In this document: positions 8,586-15,854 of the stretch, one piece after another
Numbering within the stretch: the stretch's first letter is position 1
Layout: every line of letters starts with the position of its first letter
Assembly (NCBI GenBank): GCA_003162475.1
Contig: PMOI01000010.1
Coordinates: 186,001 to 250,000 of the forward strand
Reading direction: 5' to 3'
Length of the DNA stretch: 64,000 bases
From: Acidimicrobiaceae bacterium
Lineage (GTDB): Bacteria; Actinomycetota; Acidimicrobiia; Acidimicrobiales; RAAP-2
Made by a program: the position numbers and the translations under genes
Notes under the pieces: generated by a model
Databases searched by the model: none
Told to the model about the DNA's origin: nothing
The model's input: the letters and a program-made list of their open reading frames with translations, nothing else

Positions 8586-8762
8586 ATGGATCCGCTTCTA
8601 AGTCCCAAGGCCCTGGCCGAATACATGGGCGTCCCAATATCGACGGTTTATGCCTGGAATTATTACGGGACCGGTCCCGTCGTCTTGCACGTTGGCCGTC
8701 ACGTTCGCTACAGGACAAGCGATGTCGAGAAGTGGCTGTCTTCCCGGGAGCAGCCATCATGA
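8586..8762 (+). CDS. Second excisionase-like helix-turn-helix protein
   Basis: The product has 58 residues from ATG 8586 (GTG at 8577 is an alternative). It is almost entirely a MerR/AlpA-type DNA-binding domain: SPKALAEYMGVPISTVYAWN is the recognition unit and VGRHVRYRTSDVEKWL is the wing and terminal helix. It is distinct from the HTH protein at 1492-1683. Such proteins serve as excisionases or regulators. Its place near the right attachment site, after the tail genes, is unusual and suggests it may be the true recombination directionality factor or a late regulator. Confidence 0.7.
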   Translation: MDPLLSPKALAEYMGVPISTVYAWNYYGTGPVVLHVGRHVRYRTSDVEKWLSSREQPS

Positions 8763-8787
8763 CGACGCAGAGACGGCCTCGCCGCTC

Positions 8788-9057
8788 CTAGACGGGCGTC
8801 GACGTGAGCGAGTCGCGATACCGACCGACGAGGCCAATGAGGTAGTACACGTCGACCTCGGGGCGCGCTAACAGCGCCTCGAAGTCACCGTCGTTCATCA
8901 TCGCCTTCATCTGATCGAACGGCGACGGGCTATTGAGCGCGTTCAGATCGACATCCTTGGGATCTTTGAAAGTGAAGACCGTACCGTCTTTGAACTCGAT
9001 TTCGAATGGCTTGGAGTCACGCTCGCTTTCGAGGTCCTCGATCATTGCGATTGCCAT
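8788..9057 (-). CDS. Tail assembly chaperone-like small acidic protein
   Basis: This 89-residue protein is encoded on the opposite strand from the rest of the element. It has the layout FEIEFKDGTVFTFKDPKDVD followed by an acidic helical region with FEALLARPEVDVYYL. That pattern (short beta hairpin, acidic residues, Asp-Phe-Glu-Ala-Leu helix, terminal Tyr/Arg helix) resembles the small tail assembly chaperones that bind tape measure proteins in actinophages. In phages these are normally encoded just upstream of the tape measure on the same strand, so the position here is odd. The ATG at 9057 is followed upstream by AAAGGGG on the coding strand, a good ribosome binding site. Confidence 0.5.
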   Translation of the reverse strand: MAIAMIEDLESERDSKPFEIEFKDGTVFTFKDPKDVDLNALNSPSPFDQMKAMMNDGDFEALLARPEVDVYYLIGLVGRYRDSLTSTPV

Positions 9058-9103
9058 TCATGTCCCCTTTGGTTTGAGTGTTGTCATCGTTTGACTACAT
9101 ACT

Positions 9104-9148
9104 TGATTACTGATTGTTACTGGTTGATTCTGATCGTTACGGATTGAG
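9104..9148. promoter_or_regulatory. Ten-base-period repeats upstream of the antisense gene
   Basis: Between 9104 and 9148 the motif TGATTGTTAC recurs with about 10-base spacing: TGATTAC at 9104, TGATTGTTAC at 9111, TGGTTGATTC at 9121 and TGATCGTTAC at 9131. The 18-base units starting at 9111 and 9131 match in 14 positions. Repeats on one face of the helix, in an AT-rich patch directly upstream of the 8788-9057 gene, look like an operator array. The binding protein is unknown; the HTH protein at 8586-8762 is a candidate. Confidence 0.4.
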
Positions 9149-9465
9149 AGTACCTGACGTACGGTGCGTTGGTGGGAATCATTTGGAGTCTTTTCGCACC
9201 AAGGCCGCTTCGCCGCGTTCGTCGCGTCGCGCATCCCATTGGATGGATCACCCGGCGTTCTCGTCGACGAGTACGAAGACGCAGGTCGTAGGAGCCGTTC
9301 GACATCCTCGTCGTGCGTGATTTGTCGCGGGACGTGTCCTATAACTTGTCCTATGCATGGAGTCATTTACTGTCGGACTCCGTTTTCCTAAGTAGGCATA
9401 ATTGCTGGTGGAGTGGTGATTAGTATTGGCCTGTTGTGGCTTTAGGCATATCGGAACAGTTTCAC

Positions 9466-9505
9466 ACGGCTGAGGTCACAGGTTCGAGTCCTGTAGCGCC
9501 CACCA
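9466..9505 (+). repeat. tRNA 3' end fragment, right attachment site of the element
   Basis: The bases form the 3' part of a tRNA: variable loop AGGTC (9473-9477), T stem ACAGG/CCTGT closing loop TTCGAGT (9478-9494), acceptor 3' strand AGCGCCC (9495-9501), discriminator A and CCA (9503-9505). No matching GGGCGCT acceptor 5' strand, D arm or anticodon arm lies upstream, so it is not a whole gene. Integrases of this kind recombine at tRNA 3' ends and leave such a duplicate at the far boundary. The T arm resembles tRNA-Lys, but identity is uncertain without the intact copy, which should be left of the window. Confidence 0.8.
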
Positions 9506-10021
9506 CGTAGTCACTCCTACAACAATGCTCCTGGACGAGGATCATGGTGCATCTACTTGCGGTAGGCAAACGTTACGGTTCGGACTTCGGCATTACATCG
9601 GTCTCCGCAACAACTCGTTGCATCGCTCACTCTCCCCGACGACACTCCCACCCTTCTGCGATCGCGAGGAGATGTACTTTCTCGTGATCGGCACTTGGGC
9701 TTAGGGCACCAGTACCGGAAACTGCATGTGCGTTCCGGCCGATCCCTTGAGAAGCAAAGTCTTGGGATCGACGAGTGGACATGCCGCGCCGAGGGACCGT
9801 CGGACATCCTGAGAGATCAAAGTCTCGCGTTCGGCGGCAGCGCTGGCGACAGTGAGATCGTTCATCGTCCCGCCCGCACCGGCGACATCGGATGTCCGTA
9901 GTGTTCTGCGTAGAACGCGGTGCTAGTTTGGCCCGAGAGTTCTTGTGTCCCCCGGTCTTGTAGTAGATGTCGCAAATCATGGCCACGTTCTCGGACGTGG
10001 CTGGGGTGGAGGGAGATAAGC
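9506..10021. other. Gap after the element with a strong hairpin before the next gene
   Basis: I see no convincing gene in these 516 bases. At 9982-10001 a perfect 7-bp stem (GCCACGT / ACGTGGC) closes a 6-base loop, ending 6 bases before the Shine-Dalgarno of the next gene (GGAGGGAG, 10008-10015). It may be a 5' leader structure affecting translation. A weaker short inverted repeat, GTTCT/AGAAC, lies around 9902-9915. Confidence 0.45.
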
Positions 10022-10549
10022 GTGGAGAGTCACAAGAGCATGCAAGCCGACCTGTCAAAGAGACAAGTCACTCAGCTGCAGCGAAGGGCCATCCGAATGC
10101 CCCGTCGTCTCGGACTGGTATTGGCAGGACTGGCGTGTGCCTCGGGAATGTTGGTTGTTTCACCCTCGCTGGCCTCGGCTAGTTCGAAGTCCAGTGCGGC
10201 CTGCAGCGTCCTCAGCAATGGTGTCGCCGGGGCCAAATTTCGCCAACAGATCGTGGCAGATGAAGAGTCGAAAAACGTCGCCGGAATGAGGAAGCTTTTC
10301 GTCAATCTTATAAATGATGCAGAGAAACTCTCCACATACATTCCCACGGCACTGAAGTCGGCACCGGCGAATGTGAAGGCAGCCATCAAGACGATTGGGC
10401 GTGAATACCCCCAGTTAAAGACCGCACTTGGTAAGGCGACGACAGAGTCCGAGCTGCTACAAGCGTTTGTAGCGTTTGGCCGCATTCCGGCGGTTGCAAG
10501 TGCGGAAAAGACCCTCGGCAACTACGTAAGCGCCACCTGCAAGGGTTAA
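10022..10549 (+). CDS. Secreted hypothetical protein
   Basis: I chose the GTG at 10022 because GGAGGGAG lies 7 bases upstream; an ATG at 10040 is the alternative. The 175-residue product has a basic N terminus and a hydrophobic segment (LGLVLAGLACASGMLVV) ending in a likely signal-peptidase site (ASA-SS). The mature part is about 120 residues, helical, with one Cys near each end (AACSV and SATCKG) that could form a disulfide. No family was recognised. It lies alone, between the element boundary and another exported protein gene. Confidence 0.6.
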   Translation: MESHKSMQADLSKRQVTQLQRRAIRMPRRLGLVLAGLACASGMLVVSPSLASASSKSSAACSVLSNGVAGAKFRQQIVADEESKNVAGMRKLFVNLINDAEKLSTYIPTALKSAPANVKAAIKTIGREYPQLKTALGKATTESELLQAFVAFGRIPAVASAEKTLGNYVSATCKG

Positions 10550-10909
10550 GTGTTTTGTAGGGCGACATTCCACTAACTCTGGCCCGTCGACAGGTCTGAC
10601 GATCCGTTGGACTCATGCCTTCAGCAACTTGTCGAGCTTTGAATGCTGTCCGCTAAGGCCCACCAAACGTGATGTGTCGCGTCATCTCGGATACTCGAAC
10701 CTGTGAATCCAAGGCCGAGGGCTTTCGGCTGATTGATTGACAGTTCTGTTCGGGGTTGAGGATGATCTCGCAATGCGTTGCGCGGTCATTACATCGCTAA
10801 CGAGGCGAGTTCATGTCGTTTTGTACGTAACGAACAGATCCGCGTTAAGTGAAACGCAATCCGTAGCGATGATGGGCTTAGGCAAGAACTCGCCGAGCCA
10901 GCGAACGAC
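10550..10909. other. Intergenic region without recognised features
   Basis: This 360-base stretch holds no plausible gene on either strand. A short hairpin-like pair (GGCCGAG / TTCGGCT, about 10712-10729) may terminate transcription of the upstream gene. Both flanking genes converge here. Confidence 0.4.
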
Positions 10910-11554
10910 TCAAAGTTTCTCGGCGAGCTTCGCGAGCGCAGCAAGCGTCGACTTCGACACATTCTTGTTCTCCACGCTCGCCCCGAAGTAATGGGTGCCA
11001 CCGACAACCCCGGTGATTCCCTGACCCGTGATACTTGCCTCGGTCAATTTGAAGTAGAAGCCGGGGACGCCGAGGCCGGAGTACGCGGTGAACTTGAACT
11101 TGACGCTCTTGCTCACCTTGGCGATCGACTGTTGCATCTCGGATGTCGTGATGGGTTTCGAGACGACTTCGTACGAAAGGGTGACAGCCTTGAGGATCGT
11201 GGCCATGCTCGTTTCCGCCCCGTAGGTGCAGGTTGTATTTGTCCCAGAGATTTCGTAGTTTTCCTTCGTTGGCTTGACGCTTAGCGTGTAGAGGGTCGCG
11301 GGCGGAACTTTGTAGCCGATGATCGACGAGACGGATGCTGCGCTCACCTTGTCGCAGATTGATGACTTGGCCGCCCTTGGATCGCCTGCGACGGTGTGAC
11401 GCCCCGGGATCGTGACCCCTGGGCGAGACGCTGCCTGGGCGACCGCTGGGACCGCCATGAGAACTGAGACGCCAGCGATGCCGAGGAGCAGCGCTCGGGA
11501 CGGAAGCCACCGGTGGAGCGGGCGGGTGGGACGGGTCCGAGCGATGGTACTCAT
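10910..11554 (-). CDS. Secreted hypothetical protein
   Basis: The frame runs far upstream, but the real start is the ATG at 11554, preceded on the coding strand by GAGGAGG. The 214-residue protein has an Arg-rich N terminus, a hydrophobic core (LLLGIAGVSVLMAVPAVAQA) and an Ala-Gln-Ala cleavage site. The mature domain of about 170 residues has two Cys (SSICDKV and NTTCTYG) and looks like a compact alpha/beta exported domain, with Thr/Ser-rich strands and a Lys-rich C terminus. I do not recognise it. A lipoprotein Cys is absent, so it should be released or held at the wall. Confidence 0.65.
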   Translation of the reverse strand: MSTIARTRPTRPLHRWLPSRALLLGIAGVSVLMAVPAVAQAASRPGVTIPGRHTVAGDPRAAKSSICDKVSAASVSSIIGYKVPPATLYTLSVKPTKENYEISGTNTTCTYGAETSMATILKAVTLSYEVVSKPITTSEMQQSIAKVSKSVKFKFTAYSGLGVPGFYFKLTEASITGQGITGVVGGTHYFGASVENKNVSKSTLAALAKLAEKL

Positions 11555-11845
11555 CGTGAGGCCTCCTCTATATGGTGGCTCGCGCCACATGAAGCGCACG
11601 CTACCTGGTCCGCGGCTGCTGCGTCGTACGCCTGACCTGTTCCGGGTTTTGTCACTCTTTCGGACGTTGAAATTGGACCTGAGTGAGAGACCATTCCTTG
11701 CCAACGTCGTACGCAGCGGAGTTTCGCCGACGAGCGATTGCGTTCGTGAGATCTGACTGGTCTGTCGCCAAGATCGATTCATAAAATCACCCCTCGACCC
11801 GCGTTCTTCGAACGAGGAGGCGACCGGTCGCGTATCGTCGTCGAC

Positions 11846-12256
11846 ATGACGCCGCAAGAGATTGCCGACCTCGTGCACCTTCGCCGGGCGCGCGACCTCA
11901 TAGACCGCGACTACGGGCAGCCCCTCGACGTTCCGGCCATGGCGCGCACCGCGCTCATGTCGCCCGCGCACTTCTCGCGCAAGTTCCGCGCCGCGTATGG
12001 CGAGACTCCCTACTCTTATCTGATGACGCGACGATTCGAACGCGCGAAGGCTCTCTTGCGTCAGGGGACGTCGGTCTCGGACACCTGCGTCGCCGTCGGC
12101 TGCACGTCGCTCGGCTCTTTCAGTTCGCGCTTCACCGAGATCGTCGGCGTGACGCCGTCGCAGTATCGCAGTCGCGACCACCGCGCCCTCGAGATCGTTC
12201 CGTCGTGCGTGAGCAAGTTTGCGACGCGACCGCGACGCACCTCGGTCACGATCTGA
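11846..12256 (+). CDS. AraC-family transcriptional regulator (DNA-binding domain only)
   Basis: This 136-residue protein consists essentially of the AraC double helix-turn-helix. The first HTH is at about residues 25-55 (VPAMARTALMSPAHFSRKF) and the second at about 75-105 with the hallmark SLGSFSSRFTEIVGVTPSQY. There is no N-terminal sensor domain, so ligand sensing must be elsewhere or absent. It lies 126 bases upstream of a VOC-family gene in the same direction, a pairing common in actinobacteria, where the regulator controls the VOC gene. Confidence 0.85.
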   Translation: MTPQEIADLVHLRRARDLIDRDYGQPLDVPAMARTALMSPAHFSRKFRAAYGETPYSYLMTRRFERAKALLRQGTSVSDTCVAVGCTSLGSFSSRFTEIVGVTPSQYRSRDHRALEIVPSCVSKFATRPRRTSVTI

Positions 12257-12382
12257 ACTGGCAACTGGCAACTGGCGTCGGCTGCGACGTGGGCTGTGTC
12301 GGCGGTCCGGACCATGAAAGCGCCCCGGTATCAAGCAGAATCGGAGAAGCCAACGACGGGTTAGTGGTCCTATCCTTTTTCT

Positions 12383-12784
12383 ATGCCTGTCTCCGTCCAA
12401 TCAATGTTCATTCTCGTCCATGACCCCGACGCTGCGCTGGGCTTCTACCGCGACGCGCTCGGTCTCGAGGTCCGCGCCGACGTCGCGTCCGAGGGCTTTC
12501 GCTGGGTCACCGTTGGTGCCCCGGGACAGGAGGTCGACATTGTTCTCTCCCAGCCACACGGTGGTCGTTCGCAGGCCGAGGGCGACACCCTCCTGGCACT
12601 CGTCGTGCAGGGGTGGCTGCAGGCTGCGATCTTTCGCACTGACGACCTCGACGCCACGTTCGAGAAGGTTCGCGCGTCGGGCGCCGAAGTGCTCCAGGAG
12701 CCGGCGTCCCAACCCTGGGGCGTGCGCGACTGCGCGTTCCGCGACCCCTCGGGCAATCTCGTTCGTATCCAGGAGCGGCGCTGA
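12383..12784 (+). CDS. VOC-family (glyoxalase/bleomycin resistance-like) protein
   Basis: The 133-residue product has the two beta-alpha-beta-beta-beta modules of the vicinal oxygen chelate fold: FILVHDPDAALGFYRDALGL in the first and the terminal CAFRDPSGNLVRIQE in the second. Such proteins bind a metal and act as dioxygenases, isomerases, glyoxalases or drug-binding proteins; substrate cannot be told here. The upstream AraC-type gene is a likely regulator. Confidence 0.8.
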   Translation: MPVSVQSMFILVHDPDAALGFYRDALGLEVRADVASEGFRWVTVGAPGQEVDIVLSQPHGGRSQAEGDTLLALVVQGWLQAAIFRTDDLDATFEKVRASGAEVLQEPASQPWGVRDCAFRDPSGNLVRIQERR

Positions 12785-12907
12785 GTCGTCCGGCGACCTC
12801 AGTCATGACCCGCGTCGACGGTACGGTGAGGCGTTGAGGCGAGATCGCGCATCCCTTCCAACTCGTCCTAGTTGACGGTCGAATACCTATGAAAGGAAGC
12901 GAGAGTT

Positions 12908-13144
12908 ATGAAAACAATGACGTGTAAACAGTTGGGCGGACCATGTGAATTCCCGCTCCGTGGCGATACCGCTGACGAGGTTATAAAAGCGCAAGATTCG
13001 CATTTGAAAGAGACGGTCGCCGGGGGTGACGCAACGCACGAAAAGGCCCTGAAGGAGATGAAGGGTAGGTGGAAAAATCCCATTGCCGGAATGGGCTGGT
13101 ATAAGAAAACTAAGCGTGATTTTGCTGCTCTCCCTGAGAGCTGA
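12908..13144 (+). CDS. DUF1059 small protein
   Basis: This 78-residue protein begins MKTMTCKQLGGPCEF, the typical opening of DUF1059 proteins, which are small presumed metal-binding proteins with two N-terminal Cys. The middle keeps the family's pattern of a helix with His (DSHLKETV, ATHEKAL). The C-terminal KNPIAGMGWYKKTKRDF extends the usual length a little. AAAGGAAG lies upstream of the ATG as a ribosome binding site. Function is unknown. Confidence 0.7.
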   Translation: MKTMTCKQLGGPCEFPLRGDTADEVIKAQDSHLKETVAGGDATHEKALKEMKGRWKNPIAGMGWYKKTKRDFAALPES

Positions 13145-13261
13145 CTGTTCGTCACGGTGTTCCATTGGCCGGCCTCAATCAATACTTTGCCGAGTTAGGT
13201 CTAGCGCCCAGAAGAAGCGGTTCTTGTCTCTCGCGAAGTGAGATATCGGGGCCGCGACGAT

Positions 13262-14956
13262 TTAGTTAGGCCCGGGTCCGGTGCCCGCCGCGTTGCAGCT
13301 GCGAGGGTCGTACGGCGCGAGGGCTGCCGATACGGCGCTCGGAGCAGTGAACTTGCTGTTGCCCTTGATACCTGGAGGGATGTAGCCGGTAGTCGTCGTC
13401 GCGCCCGACGATGTTGACGAAGTCTTCGTGTGCGGCTTCGTCGTCTTCGTAGTGGGCTTGGTCGAGACAGTGAGACCCGTGCCGGTCTCGACCGTGACGA
13501 TCGCGCCGGGCGCCACGTTCTTCGGGTTGTAGCCGAGGATGGCCGGACCCTGGAGCTGGGCTAACACCGTCTGCGCCGCGGCGAGACTGGGACTCGTCCA
13601 GTTCCCGTGCGCGGGCGGCGGAGGTCCGCCGTACCAAACGACTGATTCACTCACCGGTCCCGGCGAGGTGATGTTGCTCGTGGCGACGATGTCGAAACCC
13701 TTCGCGCGAAGCGGGTTCGCGATCGAGGCCGCTTGATTGGCGACGCCCGTTCCGTTCTCTACGGTGATCTTCAGACTGGAGGGTGAAGGTAGCGTCGCTC
13801 CGGTGAAGGAGTTCATCCCGATTGCGACGTCGAAGATCTTATTGACGGCGGCGAGACCGTTGGGTTGCACCGGAAACACGACGTCGCCGTAGTAGTAACC
13901 CTGGTAGAGGAGCGATCCCGTCTCTACGTTGGTGACGGGAAAGGTGAACTGGGGAACGTTCGTGATGTGCGTGTGAGCAAAGGTGCGAGCCAAGCTCACC
14001 ATCTCGCCTTCAGTGAAGCCATTGTCCACCGTCAAGTCCGGCAACACCGACGTCGCGATGCTCTGGTCAGTAAGAGGATTACCCAGTCCTCTCGCGGCGA
14101 CCTTCGTCGCGAGCACGCGCAAGAATTCATGGGTACGACGGATGCGCGCCAGATCGGAGAGCGGCTCGACGGTCCACGATCGGGGATCGTGATTCGAGGG
14201 ATTGGGCTGGATCTGCAAGTGACGTGATCGCACCACCTGGAGGGCGTGATAGCCGTCGAGGGTGTAGCAACCACTGCGTTCGATGTTCAGTCCCGAATAG
14301 GCGTCGAAAATTGGTGTCGGAAAGTACATCTTCACGCCGCCGAGGGCGTTCACGACGTTCGCGAAGGTGTCGAAGTTCAACACCACGAAGTGGTTGATGG
14401 GAATCGCGAAGTCTTCTTCGATGGCCGTGATGAGTTGGCTTGGGCCTTCGTAGAGTGCCGCGTCGATCTTGTTCGAGCCGATGATCCGAGCGTTCGGAAT
14501 GAAGAGGTCGCGCGGAATTGAGAGGAGAGACACCGATCCCGTGCTCGGCACCAGGTGCAAAACCATGGTGATGTCACTGTTGACGCCGTTGACTCCTTGA
14601 GAGCAAAGACCGTACGCCTTGTTCTGCACCTTCAAGGCGCAGCGACTCGTCGAACCAATGAGGAGGATGTTCTCTGACGCGCCCGAACTATTTTGCAGAG
14701 TGTTGACGTTCACTCTGTTCACCAGTGAGCCGAGATAGTAGTAATCAGCCGCGACGCCTGCGATGATCAACACGACAACCAGACCAAAGGCGATGATCGA
14801 TCGTCGTATCCAGAGCCGCCTTCGGTCTCGAGGCTTCGTCCGACTGCCGGTGGCGCCGCGCCGATTAACGGCCTCGCCCATGGCGATGAGGCGATCGTGA
14901 TTGGCGATTTTCCTTGGCGAAGGCTCGTGATTACTGCCGTCGGTCTCGCGAGTCAC
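13262..14956 (-). CDS. LCP (LytR-CpsA-Psr) family cell-wall glycopolymer ligase
   Basis: The protein has 564 residues: a cytoplasmic N terminus, one membrane helix at about 53-70, an LCP catalytic domain (motifs SDITMVLHLVP, LSIPRDLFIP, NKIDAALYEGP at about 125-170) and a C-terminal LytR_C-type domain around 395-460. A Thr/Lys-rich tail then leads to a short end. LCP enzymes transfer lipid-linked glycopolymers such as arabinogalactan or teichoic-acid-like chains to peptidoglycan outside the membrane. The conserved Arg and Asp residues of the pyrophosphate-binding site are present. The neighbouring genes are unrelated. Confidence 0.88.
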   Translation of the reverse strand: MTRETDGSNHEPSPRKIANHDRLIAMGEAVNRRGATGSRTKPRDRRRLWIRRSIIAFGLVVVLIIAGVAADYYYLGSLVNRVNVNTLQNSSGASENILLIGSTSRCALKVQNKAYGLCSQGVNGVNSDITMVLHLVPSTGSVSLLSIPRDLFIPNARIIGSNKIDAALYEGPSQLITAIEEDFAIPINHFVVLNFDTFANVVNALGGVKMYFPTPIFDAYSGLNIERSGCYTLDGYHALQVVRSRHLQIQPNPSNHDPRSWTVEPLSDLARIRRTHEFLRVLATKVAARGLGNPLTDQSIATSVLPDLTVDNGFTEGEMVSLARTFAHTHITNVPQFTFPVTNVETGSLLYQGYYYGDVVFPVQPNGLAAVNKIFDVAIGMNSFTGATLPSPSSLKITVENGTGVANQAASIANPLRAKGFDIVATSNITSPGPVSESVVWYGGPPPPAHGNWTSPSLAAAQTVLAQLQGPAILGYNPKNVAPGAIVTVETGTGLTVSTKPTTKTTKPHTKTSSTSSGATTTTGYIPPGIKGNSKFTAPSAVSAALAPYDPRSCNAAGTGPGPN

Positions 14957-15034
14957 CGGACAATTGTACCGGATGACCTCCCCTGTCCTCGGTTTCAGAC
15001 AGCACCTTTACGAAGCGCCAACGCCTGATGACCG

Positions 15035-15053
15035 CGTTGGTTTGAAACCAACG
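15035..15053. promoter_or_regulatory. Perfect 9-1-9 palindrome in a divergent promoter region
   Basis: CGTTGGTTT, a single G, then AAACCAACG form a perfect inverted repeat. It lies 79 bases upstream of the LCP gene start (read leftward) and 144 bases upstream of the membrane protein gene at 15197 (read rightward). With almost no loop it is better explained as a dimer-binding operator than as a hairpin. The regulator is unknown. Confidence 0.5.
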
Positions 15054-15196
15054 TTCTCAGATTCGAGGAACGTCCGGCGCAGGATGGACCTCATTCGCTC
15101 ATCGTCCGATCAACCCTGAGTCGCGCACGACGTCTAAGTACGGAGTCAGGGTCTTTCCCTATAGATACGCTCCCTAGGGAAACTTACGATCGACAG

Positions 15197-15637
15197 ATGA
15201 GCCCGCGAGCCAACGTCACCCGACGAGCGACAATTTCAAAACAGACTCGTCGATGGTTGGTGCATCTCGGTCTCATAGCAACGGCGGTCACGTCGCTGAT
15301 GTTCGAGTTTGTCTTGACGGTCCACATCATCGTGGGACTCGTTTTTGTCGCGTTCGTTCTCGCTCACCTTGCGCAACGGCGGCGCAGCTCCCATCGACTC
15401 TTGCGACGGCTGGCCAAAGTTCCACTCTTGCGCCAGCCTCTCGGTCGGCTGGCCGTCGCCGACCTCGTGCTGGCGCTCTTGACCGTCGGCATGCTCGCGT
15501 CGGGGCTTTGGGATTGGTCGCTCGGTCACCCCACTCGGATTCGTTACCACGCGCTGCTGGGCGTCGCACTGGCGATCCTCTTGGTGACGCATACGTTTTC
15601 GCGTTGGAAGAGACTGCGAAAATCCGACGTGCGCTGA
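15197..15637 (+). CDS. Four-helix membrane protein, DUF4405/cytochrome b561-like
   Basis: The 146-residue product has four predicted membrane helices (about 20-37, 40-60, 90-108, 122-140). Histidines sit in or beside the helices (VHIIVGL, AHLAQ, RYHALLG, THTFSR), a spacing suited to heme ligation as in cytochrome b-type DUF4405 proteins. A redox role in the membrane is likely but unproven. The 3' end abuts a broken ABC ATPase fragment on the opposite strand. Confidence 0.55.
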   Translation: MSPRANVTRRATISKQTRRWLVHLGLIATAVTSLMFEFVLTVHIIVGLVFVAFVLAHLAQRRRSSHRLLRRLAKVPLLRQPLGRLAVADLVLALLTVGMLASGLWDWSLGHPTRIRYHALLGVALAILLVTHTFSRWKRLRKSDVR

Positions 15638-15640
15638 GCA

Positions 15641-15848
15641 CGCGAATCAAACCGGACGTAGGCGCGAGCAGACGCGCCGCGGGGCTCAAGAGTGTGGTCT
15701 TTCCTGAGCCGTTAGGTCCCACAGGACCGACGACGTGGTCCTCGGGAACCTCAAGCGTGCACTTACTGAGTGCCGGTTGACGACGGTAGCGCTTGGTCAG
15801 ATCCTCGGCTTCTAAGACGGCGCTCACGCTCCGACGGGGCGTTGGCAA
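15641..15848 (-). pseudogene. Truncated ABC transporter ATP-binding protein fragment
   Basis: Reading leftward from the ATG at 15848, the translation gives the start of an ABC ATPase: AVLEAEDLTKRYRRQPAL, then the Walker A box GPNGSGKTTLL with a following segment LLAPTSGLIRV. After about 70 residues homology stops, and the frame runs into the opposite strand of the membrane protein gene without Q-loop, signature or Walker B. This is a decayed 5' remnant. The rest of the ATPase and any permease are missing here, so the neighbouring gene may have replaced them by rearrangement. Confidence 0.75.
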
Positions 15849-15854
15849 GTGCCC

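Larger units (their letters stand above)
1..9505. mobile_element. Integrated phage-related element, satellite-like, left end outside window
   Basis: The stretch carries a tyrosine recombinase at the left, an excisionase-like HTH gene, a replication-initiator-like gene, a P27-type terminase small subunit, a tape measure gene and further tail-like genes, and it ends in a tRNA 3' fragment with encoded CCA (9466-9505). Almost all genes read rightward and most overlap by 1-4 bases. There is no portal, capsid, protease or large terminase gene. Integrase-next-to-tRNA elements normally keep the complete tRNA on the integrase side, so the intact tRNA and left boundary should lie just upstream of position 1. 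The right boundary rests on the tRNA fragment. Whether this is a satellite or a deleted prophage is not settled by sequence alone. Confidence 0.8.

Noticed and set aside
9058-9366. 102-codon minus-strand frame directly upstream of the 8788-9057 gene
   Set aside because: It covers the repeat-rich promoter region and has no recognised domain or good start signal.
9420-9505. Complete tRNA gene
   Set aside because: Only the T arm and acceptor 3' strand are present; no pairing 5' acceptor, D arm or anticodon arm is found upstream.
9627-10058. 143-codon minus-strand frame
   Set aside because: Another minus frame here contains an HDLRH-like string recalling integrases, but no other integrase box follows and composition is not protein-like; too weak to call a remnant.
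10910-12400. 496-codon minus-strand frame
   Set aside because: Only the last 214 codons, from the ATG at 11554 with a strong ribosome binding site and signal peptide, look like protein; the upstream part is antisense to the AraC gene.
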